Below are positions 58,406-64,000 of a stretch of DNA of 64,000 bases, in pieces. A model generated the notes under the pieces. It saw only the letters and a list, made by a program, of their open reading frames with translations, made no database searches and was not told the DNA's origin. The first letter of the stretch is position 1, and every line of letters starts with the position of its first letter. A program made the position numbers and the translations under genes. Source of the stretch: Sphingomonas prati (GTDB taxonomy: Bacteria > Pseudomonadota > Alphaproteobacteria > Sphingomonadales > Sphingomonadaceae); NCBI RefSeq assembly GCF_014643515.1, contig NZ_BMJP01000001.1, positions 1,054,001 through 1,118,000 of the forward strand, given 5' to 3'.

Positions 58406-58972
58406 ATGCTCGAACATATCCCCGAAGGTGTGGGCCACGCGCTGCATGACGTGCGTCCCGGCCTGGAAAAGCTCGTCTGGGCCGATCCCGCGCTCGTCGC
58501 GATCCCCGACACGATCCGCCTGACCAGCCCGGCGTTCGAGGACGGCGCGGCGCTGCCGGTGCGCTTTACCGACGACGGCGTCGGCATCTCGCCCCCGCTG
58601 GCCTGGGACAACATCCCGGACGCCGCCGCCGAACTGCTGCTGATCGTGGAGGATGCCGACCCGCCGCTCCCCTCGCCGCTGGTCCATGCGATCGTCCACC
58701 GCCTGACCCCCGCCCCCGGCTTCCTGACCGAGGGCGAGCTGTCGACCGGCGAACCCGGCGTCCAGATCGGCCGCAACTCCTACCTGCGCACCGACTGGCT
58801 CGCCCCCGATCCGCCCACCGGCCACGGCCCGCACCGCTACGTGTTCCAGCTCTACGCGCTCGGCGCGCCCAGCGATCTCGGCGCGCATCCCGGCCGCAGC
58901 GCGGTCCGCGACGTGCTCGGAGCGCTCGCCATCGCCCGCGGCCGCCTGATCGGCACCTACGAACGCCGCTGA
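58406..58972 (+). CDS. YbhB/YbcL (PEBP) family protein
   Basis: 188 residues. The phosphatidylethanolamine-binding fold is recognisable from LTSPAFEDGAALPVRFT, the ligand-pocket DADPPLPSPLVHAIVH and GPHRYVFQLYALGAP. No signal peptide. Bacterial members have no agreed function. Follows rarA by 30 bp. Confidence 0.92.
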   Translation: MLEHIPEGVGHALHDVRPGLEKLVWADPALVAIPDTIRLTSPAFEDGAALPVRFTDDGVGISPPLAWDNIPDAAAELLLIVEDADPPLPSPLVHAIVHRLTPAPGFLTEGELSTGEPGVQIGRNSYLRTDWLAPDPPTGHGPHRYVFQLYALGAPSDLGAHPGRSAVRDVLGALAIARGRLIGTYERR

Positions 58973-59011
58973 CCCGCAGCCCTCTTAACTCGTCTTCGGA
59001 GCCCACCGTCC

Positions 59012-59500
59012 ATGTCCGTCGCATTTCGTCGCGAGAGCGATGAAGAACATCTCGAACCGCGTCCCGATCTGCCGATCCCACCCGGACCCAACCTCGTCAC
59101 CGCCCGTGGCCTCGCGCTGATCGCGGGCCATGCAACGCTATGGGAAGACCGCCTCGAAACAGCACTCGCCACCAAGGCGGACGAGGCCGCGGTCAAGGAA
59201 GTCCGCCGCAACCTACGCTACTGGCACGCCCGCCGCGCGACCGCGCAGGTGGCGCCGATCCCCGACGGCGCGGTCGTCGCATTCGGCACCCGCGTCACCC
59301 ACGCGCGCGACGGCAGCCCGGACCAGACGATCGACCTGGTCGGCGAAGACGAAGCGGACCCGACCGAAGGCCGCATCGCCTTCACCTCCCCGCTGGCCCG
59401 CGCGCTGATGGGGTTGTCGGTGGACGACGTCGCCCCGTTCAAAGCAGGCGGGAAGACCGTGGACATCGAGATCGTCGCGATCGAGGCGATCCCGGACTAG
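59012..59500 (+). CDS. GreA/GreB family transcription factor
   Basis: 162 residues. An N-terminal MSVAFRRESDEEHLEP and a coiled-coil-like region (about 40-75) precede a C-terminal FKBP-like domain (VAFGTRVTHARDG, YTIDLVGEDEAD-type segment, GRIAFTSPLARALMGL). Gre factors enter the RNA polymerase secondary channel to rescue stalled complexes. The coiled coil is shorter and its tip differs from canonical GreA, so it may be a Gre-like regulator rather than a cleavage factor. Confidence 0.88.
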   Translation: MSVAFRRESDEEHLEPRPDLPIPPGPNLVTARGLALIAGHATLWEDRLETALATKADEAAVKEVRRNLRYWHARRATAQVAPIPDGAVVAFGTRVTHARDGSPDQTIDLVGEDEADPTEGRIAFTSPLARALMGLSVDDVAPFKAGGKTVDIEIVAIEAIPD

Positions 59501-59540
59501 GTTCCCGCACAGTCAGCTTAACCCGCGTGTCAAACCCAAA

Positions 59541-59604
59541 CCCGTTTAGTTCGAGCCTGTCGAGAACTCCGCACAGAGTACTCGAGAGGCTCGAACCAAA
59601 CGGG
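59541..59604. repeat. Long imperfect inverted repeat (24-bp arms)
   Basis: Arms at 59541-59564 and 59581-59604 pair with two mismatches; core GTTCGAGCCTGTCGAG / CTCGAGAGGCTCGAAC. The right arm's GAGGCTCGAACCAAACGGGG recurs exactly at 62542. Between the convergent Gre-like and phosphoesterase genes. Confidence 0.75.
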
Positions 59605-59640
59605 GCGGGGCGAGTGCAGCCGAGACGGCCCCGCCTCAGT

Positions 59641-60381
59641 CTACGCCAGCTCGAAGATCCGCGGCTTCACCTCCAGCACCCCATCCTTCACGATCAGCTC
59701 GTTGAACGAAGGCCGGCTCGTCCGAAGCCGCTCGGACAAGGTCCCCGCCCCGATCAACCGCACTGTCCGGCCGCCCACGGGATGCGCCACGTCGAACGGG
59801 TCATGCACATGCCCGCTCAACACCGCATCCGCCCCGGCCGCCGCAAGCGCGTCGAGCGCGGCCTTGCCGCCAGCGGTCTTCGCCTCGCCGTGCACATGCG
59901 CCCCGTCGATCAGCGGATGATGGCACGCCACGATCGCCACAGTCCCCGGCGTCCGCGTCTTCAACTGCGCTAGCGCCGTCCTGAGCCCGCTCTGGCTCAC
60001 CCGGCCATAAGCCCAGTTCGTCCGCCACTGGAACCGCGCGGTTGTCTTGAGCGGCACCAGCATCACGCCCGGCAGGTCGATCGGTCGCTCCAGCGCACGC
60101 TCCACCGCTCGGTACCGGCGATAGGGCGACAGCAACCGCATCAGCGGATTGTGATACGGAATGTCATGATTGCCCGGCTCGATCGTCACCGGCACGCCCA
60201 GCCGCTCCAGCCAGACGCGCGCCGCCTGATACTCGGCGGACCGCGCGCGCATCGTCAGATCGCCGGTGCACACGACCGCCGTCGGCCGCTCGGCATGGAC
60301 CAGCCCTTCGAACCAGTTGAGCGCTTCGCCGTCGGCGCGGCCGAAATGGAGGTCGGAAACATGGAAGAGGCGTATCGTCAT
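59641..60381 (-). CDS. Calcineurin-like metallophosphoesterase
   Basis: 246 residues. All five metal-binding motifs are present: HVSDLHFG, GDLTMRA, PGNHDIPYH, ACHHPLI and SGHVHDPF. The family covers cyclic-nucleotide phosphodiesterases and lipid A pathway enzymes; the exact substrate is not readable. The ATG at 60381 begins MTIRLFHVSD as in relatives; the frame upstream is open but not needed. It ends 45 bp after the LOV kinase on the same strand. Confidence 0.92.
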   Translation of the reverse strand: MTIRLFHVSDLHFGRADGEALNWFEGLVHAERPTAVVCTGDLTMRARSAEYQAARVWLERLGVPVTIEPGNHDIPYHNPLMRLLSPYRRYRAVERALERPIDLPGVMLVPLKTTARFQWRTNWAYGRVSQSGLRTALAQLKTRTPGTVAIVACHHPLIDGAHVHGEAKTAGGKAALDALAAAGADAVLSGHVHDPFDVAHPVGGRTVRLIGAGTLSERLRTSRPSFNELIVKDGVLEVKPRIFELA

Positions 60382-60426
60382 GCCGCCACTACGTCCCGTC
60401 CCCTGCGGAGTTCCGCGCAATACCGG

Positions 60427-61476
60427 TCAGCCGCTCTCGCCCGCCCCCTGCCGCCGCCGCACGATCAACGTCGCGCGCAGGCCACCCGGTTGCAGGTCGA
60501 ACGTCACCGTGCCCCGCATCTGGCTCCGCACGATGCTGGTCAGCATCCGCCATCCAAACCCCGGTACCGGATGCGGCGCCACCGCCGGCCCACCCGTCTC
60601 GATCCAGTCGATCGACACGCCATCCTCGTCCGTCAGCGGCGTCCAGCGGATCACCACGCGCCCGCCCGCAACCGACAGCGCGCCATGCTTGCCCGCGTTC
60701 GACAACATTTCGTGCAGCACGAGCGCCAGCGGCTGCACCTGTACCGGCGCGATCGCCACCGGCGGCCCGCTCGGCACGACGTGCTGCCGCCCGAACGGCT
60801 CCATCTCGCCGCGGATGATCGCCTCCAGATCCACGTCGCGCCACCCGCCCGCCGCAAGCAGGCCGTGCGCGTGCGCGATCGAATCGACCCGCCCCTGCAC
60901 GGCTTTGGCATAGGCGACGCTGTCGTCCGACCGGCTCAGCCGCACGATCCCCTGCACCAGCGCCAGCGCATTCTTCGCGCGGTGGTCGACCTCCTTCAGC
61001 AGCCGATGTTCGCTCTTCTCCAGCTGCTGCGCCTGCCGCCGGTCGGTCACGTCCATCTGCGACGCGAGGTAGTAGACCACCTCGCCGCCATCGTTGCGGA
61101 TCGGGCTGATCTGCAACTCGTTCCAGAACGCGCTACCGTCCTTGCGGTAATTCTGCAGGCTGACCGTGATGTCCCGCCCGGCCCTGAGACCCGCGCGGAT
61201 TTGGTCCACCGCCGCCGGATCGGTCTCGCGCCCCTGCAAGAACCGGCAATTCCGCCCGATCACTTCGTCCGCCGAATAACCGGTCAGCCGCAGGAACGCC
61301 TCGTTCGCCAGGATGATCGGACTGTCCGGCTGCGATGCATCGCTCACTACGATCGGCATCCGCGTCCGCTCGACCGCGATGAGCGCGAGCGCGGCGCGGT
61401 CGGCCGGCGCGATCTCAGCCGATGCGGCGGGACCGTCCGGGGACAGCCGCGATGGGTGGGCGGGCAGAGCGGTCAC
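60427..61476 (-). CDS. LOV-domain blue-light sensor histidine kinase, HWE type
   Basis: 349 residues, soluble. A LOV/PAS domain (about 33-145) contains the flavin-binding, photoactive motif GRNCRFLQG (C77), followed by NYRKDGSAFWNEL. The kinase part has the HWE H-box KEVDHRAKNALALV (H165), the N-box HEMLSNAGKHGAL and the WIETGG element that defines the family. No response regulator is adjacent; LOV-HWE kinases in other alphaproteobacteria feed PhyR-type stress signalling. The start is GTG with AGGA upstream. A candidate EcfG promoter lies 33 bases upstream. Confidence 0.94.
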   Translation of the reverse strand: MTALPAHPSRLSPDGPAASAEIAPADRAALALIAVERTRMPIVVSDASQPDSPIILANEAFLRLTGYSADEVIGRNCRFLQGRETDPAAVDQIRAGLRAGRDITVSLQNYRKDGSAFWNELQISPIRNDGGEVVYYLASQMDVTDRRQAQQLEKSEHRLLKEVDHRAKNALALVQGIVRLSRSDDSVAYAKAVQGRVDSIAHAHGLLAAGGWRDVDLEAIIRGEMEPFGRQHVVPSGPPVAIAPVQVQPLALVLHEMLSNAGKHGALSVAGGRVVIRWTPLTDEDGVSIDWIETGGPAVAPHPVPGFGWRMLTSIVRSQMRGTVTFDLQPGGLRATLIVRRRQGAGESG

Positions 61477-61508
61477 GGCGGTCCTAATGCACGGGAGTGG
61501 CGGGGGTG

Positions 61509-61533
61509 AACGCCCCGACTCTCACGTTGTTCA
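61509..61533 (-). promoter_or_regulatory. Candidate EcfG-type promoter of the LOV kinase gene
   Basis: On the minus strand TGAAC-N16-CGTT: one mismatch in the -35 and a perfect -10 relative to GGAAC-N16/17-CGTT. Confidence 0.4.
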
Positions 61534-61641
61534 CGGACTTTATTGGCCGCGCCGGCGGGAACCGTTGCCGGACAACGCCGTTCCCGAGGCTCCACCCGCC
61601 GCGCCCGCTTGGCCGGCCGCCCCGGATCGGACGCCTGGCCA

Positions 61642-62502
61642 ATGTTGCGTTTCCTCGTTGCCGAAAGTGAAACCGCGGACGAACGCGAGGCGCGCCGCGC
61701 GCATGTCGGCACAAGCTCGGGCGAAACCTACATCGAAACGCTGCTCGAACTGGCGCCCGACGCGCAGTGCGACCGGATCGCCCCCGCCGACCCGGACGGC
61801 GACGCCCCCGACGTCGCGACGCTCGCTGCTTACGACGCGGTGTTCATCACCGGCTCGCCGCTCCACGTGTACGAGGACAGTCCCGCGGTGCGCCGCCAGC
61901 TCGATTTCATGCGCGCCGTGTTCGCCTCGGGCACACCGTCCTTCGGCTCCTGCGCCGGTCTACAGGTCGCGGTCGCGGCGGCCGGCGGACAGGTTCAGCC
62001 GATGGACAAGCGCCAGGAGGCCGGCTTCGCGCGCCGCATCGCCGCCACCGATGCCGGTCGCGATCACCCACTCCTCGCCGGCCGCCCCGCCGCCTACGAC
62101 GCGCCCGCGATCCACGGTGACGAGGTCGCTTCGCTCCCGGCCGATGCGACGCTGCTCGCCTCCAACTCGGTCACCCGCGTCCAAGCCGCCGAGATCCGCC
62201 ACGACGGTGGCATCTTCTGGGGCGTCCAATACCACCCCGAACTCTCGCTCGGCGAAATCGCGGTGGCACTCCGGCGCCAGCAGGACGACCTGATCGAACA
62301 GGGCCTCGTCGCCGACGAGGCAGACCTCGAACGCCAGGCCGTCCTGATCGAAACGCTCGGCAATGACCCCGCCCGCCACGACCTCGCCTGGCAACTCGGC
62401 CTCAACGAACAGGTCGTCGAACCCGCCACGCGCCGCACCGAACTGCGCAACTTCATCGACCACCTCGTCGCCCGCGTCCGCCGGGACCGCGGGCGGACTT
62501 GA
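61642..62502 (+). CDS. Class I glutamine amidotransferase-like protein
   Basis: 286 residues, related to the GMP synthase amidotransferase domain. The nucleophile Cys is in FGSCAGLQVAV and the His-Glu pair in FWGVQYHPELS, so a full Cys-His-Glu triad is visible. There is no fused synthetase domain. The C-terminal 70 residues are helical and extra to the core. It may hydrolyse gamma-glutamyl or glutamine amides. The substrate is unknown. Confidence 0.88.
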   Translation: MLRFLVAESETADEREARRAHVGTSSGETYIETLLELAPDAQCDRIAPADPDGDAPDVATLAAYDAVFITGSPLHVYEDSPAVRRQLDFMRAVFASGTPSFGSCAGLQVAVAAAGGQVQPMDKRQEAGFARRIAATDAGRDHPLLAGRPAAYDAPAIHGDEVASLPADATLLASNSVTRVQAAEIRHDGGIFWGVQYHPELSLGEIAVALRRQQDDLIEQGLVADEADLERQAVLIETLGNDPARHDLAWQLGLNEQVVEPATRRTELRNFIDHLVARVRRDRGRT

Positions 62503-62541
62503 GGCCCGTACTGCACCTCTACCACCTCACCCTGACGGCGT

Positions 62542-62569
62542 GAGGCTCGAACCAAACGGGGGCGGGGTG
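62542..62569. repeat. Half copy of the repeat at 59541
   Basis: GAGGCTCGAACCAAACGGGG identical to 59586-59605, followed by GCGGGG in both copies (one extra G here). Confidence 0.65.
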
Positions 62570-62588
62570 CTAACTCAGCGAAGAACCC

Positions 62589-63473
62589 TCAGATCCCGAC
62601 CGAAACCTCGCGCCCTTCCAACCCCGGCACCGCCACCGGAAACGCGAACAGCGCCCCCGCGAGCGGTTGCGCCGCCAGCGCCTCGGTGCTCAACCCCTGC
62701 TTGGCCGTCGTGGCAAACGCGGTGCGCAGGTCCGGGCCGCCGAACGCCACCTTCGTCACGTTGGCGACCGGGAACCGCACCGTCTCGACCAGCGTCCCAT
62801 CCGGCGCATAACGCCGCGCGGACCAGCCTCCGTACAGCCCGACCCAGACATGCCCCTCGGCATCCATGCTCACCCCGTCCGGATGCCCGTCCACCGGGTC
62901 GATCGTCGCGAACACCCGCCGGTCGCTCAGGCCCCCGTCCGCATCCAACGCGAACGCGTAGATCACGCGCGCCAGCGTATCGACATGGTACAGGATCGTC
63001 CCGTCCGGGTTGACCGCGGGCCCGTTGGTGATCACGCACTCGCCACCCATCGCACGCGGCACACCGTCCGCCTGCAACCGGTACAGCATCCCGCTGGCGT
63101 CCGTCTCGCCATTGTCCATCGTCCCGAACCACAGTCGGCCGGCGCGGTCGACCACCGCATCATTCAGCCGGTTGCCCGGCAGATCGGGCTCGACCGCCGC
63201 CAGCATACCGAACGAACCATCCGCCGGATCGAACCGGTGCAGCCCGTCCGCCATCCCAACCACGAACCCGCCACGCGCCGCCGGCAACGCGAACCCCGGC
63301 ATCCCCGGCGCGTCCCAGCCGCTCCGCTCGCCACTCGCCGGATCGAAGCGGTGGATGCGCCGCCCCTTGATGTCCGTGAACCACAGCGCTCGGTCGCGCG
63401 CGACCCACACCGGCCCCTCGCCCAGTTCCGCGCCGACTTCCCAAACGGGTTCCGCCATCGTCGTCATGTCCAT
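62589..63473 (-). CDS. SMP-30/gluconolactonase family sugar lactonase
   Basis: 294 residues, six-bladed beta-propeller lactonase. ELGEGPVWVARDRALWFTD, GNRLNDAVVDRAGRLWFGTMD (shown in part) and DGHPDGVSMDAEGHVWVGLYGG are conserved metal-site segments (Glu, Asn, Asp). It probably opens an aldonolactone, given the KDPGal aldolase gene 32 bp upstream in the same direction. The ATG at 63473 follows GAGGA. Confidence 0.92.
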   Translation of the reverse strand: MDMTTMAEPVWEVGAELGEGPVWVARDRALWFTDIKGRRIHRFDPASGERSGWDAPGMPGFALPAARGGFVVGMADGLHRFDPADGSFGMLAAVEPDLPGNRLNDAVVDRAGRLWFGTMDNGETDASGMLYRLQADGVPRAMGGECVITNGPAVNPDGTILYHVDTLARVIYAFALDADGGLSDRRVFATIDPVDGHPDGVSMDAEGHVWVGLYGGWSARRYAPDGTLVETVRFPVANVTKVAFGGPDLRTAFATTAKQGLSTEALAAQPLAGALFAFPVAVPGLEGREVSVGI

Positions 63474-63505
63474 CGCATCCTCGTTCTGCCTGTCGATACC
63501 CGTCG

Positions 63506-64000
63506 TCAACGCGACGCGCCGTCGCGGTACCGCCGCCACGCCGTCACCAGCGCCGCGGCTTTCGCCGCCACATCCGCCACGCTGTCGCCCGGCCGGAACA
63601 GCGCACCGCCGACGCCGATCCCCTCGGCCCCCGCCGCCAGCCAGTCGCCGATATTGTCCGCGCCGGTGCCGCCCACCGCCCACAACGGCACGGACTTCGG
63701 CAGCACCTCGCCGATTGCCTTCAGATATGCCGGGCCGAACGCGGTCGCCGGAAACAGCTTCAGCCGCTTCGCGCCTGCCGCGATCGCCGCGAATGCCTCG
63801 CTCGGCGTGACGAACCCCGGCATCGGCTCCAGCCCGGCCGCCACGCCCGCCGCGATCACCGCGGGGTTCGTGTTCGGCGTTACCATCAGCCGCCCGCGCG
63901 TCGCCGCCACCGCCGCGACCATCTCGGTCGTCAGCACCGTGCCCGCGCCGATCAGCGCGCGGTCGCCATATTCCGCCTGGATCGCCGCGATGCTGTCGAT
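63506..64000 (-). CDS. dgoA: 2-dehydro-3-deoxy-6-phosphogalactonate aldolase, C-terminal 164 residues (cut by window edge)
   Basis: Class I aldolase splitting KDPGal (or KDPG) into pyruvate and glyceraldehyde 3-phosphate. GAGTVLTTEMV, VTPNTNPAVI, MPGFVTPSEAF, the Schiff-base lysine in RLKLFPA and VGGTGADNIGDWL are visible. PNTNP rather than SPGTT-like sequence points to the galactonate enzyme. The N-terminus lies beyond the window. Operon partner of the SMP-30 lactonase downstream. Confidence 0.92.
   Translation of the reverse strand: MDSIAAIQAEYGDRALIGAGTVLTTEMVAAVAATRGRLMVTPNTNPAVIAAGVAAGLEPMPGFVTPSEAFAAIAAGAKRLKLFPATAFGPAYLKAIGEVLPKSVPLWAVGGTGADNIGDWLAAGAEGIGVGGALFRPGDSVADVAAKAAALVTAWRRYRDGASR

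Overview
The window is a chromosomal segment of a high-GC alphaproteobacterium, most likely a Sphingomonas or close relative (Sphingomonadaceae). The evidence is a GcrA cell-cycle regulator, a complete PhyR/NepR/EcfG general stress response locus, alphaproteobacterial RpoB/RpoC, a DUF1192 protein, a SWIB protein, and dispersed GC-rich palindromes typical of sphingomonad intergenic regions. Coding density is high. No prophage, insertion sequence, CRISPR array or plasmid gene was recognised.

Layout. 0-3 kb: argD-argF (arginine synthesis) and a secreted protein resembling a metallopeptidase without its zinc motif. 3.3-7.5 kb: an ABC-2 permease divergent from gcrA, then a class A penicillin-binding protein and a UvrB/UvrC-motif protein. 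7.6-17.3 kb: kynureninase translationally coupled to an exported alpha/beta hydrolase, glutathione reductase, a nested palindromic element, pgi, a signal peptidase I homologue lacking both catalytic residues, a CHAP protein, a small TPR-like protein and RNase R. 17.5-22.2 kb: a mini membrane protein, a tRNA with CAU anticodon, a 1145-residue RTX protein and a YozE-like protein. 22.3-29.9 kb: an atypical histidine kinase, an Lrp regulator, M23 peptidase-erpA-xthA, bcp and glnE.

30.0-34.4 kb is the general stress response (GSR) island. It holds phyR, nepR, a degenerate PhyP-type kinase, ecfG, an unlisted 45-residue membrane protein between phyR and ecfG, a second NepR-like gene tail-to-tail with ecfG, and an entericidin-like lipoprotein. 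Several upstream regions carry sequences close to the EcfG promoter consensus (GGAAC-N16/17-CGTT). A LOV (blue-light) HWE histidine kinase at 60.4-61.5 kb has a similar site, so it could feed or belong to the same response.

34.4-43.4 kb: a minus-strand run argS-SPOR-nagZ-tatA-tatB-tatC (without the scpAB pair often found here in alphaproteobacteria), then alpha/beta hydrolase, GFA-family protein, asd and a quinone oxidoreductase. 43.4-55.6 kb: DUF1192 gene, clpA, rpoB, rpoC and a SWIB protein, with an intrinsic-terminator-like hairpin in the rpoB leader and two hairpins between rpoB and rpoC. 55.8-64 kb: a GT4 glycosyltransferase, rarA, a PEBP-family protein, a GreA/GreB-type factor, a metallophosphoesterase, the LOV kinase, a class I amidotransferase, and a sugar-acid pair (SMP-30 lactonase and KDPGal aldolase, the latter cut by the window edge).

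Because codon third positions are almost all G or C, very long antisense open frames run opposite most genes (for example across all of rpoB and rpoC). They are not annotated as genes. All functional calls come from reading motifs by eye; no similarity search was run.
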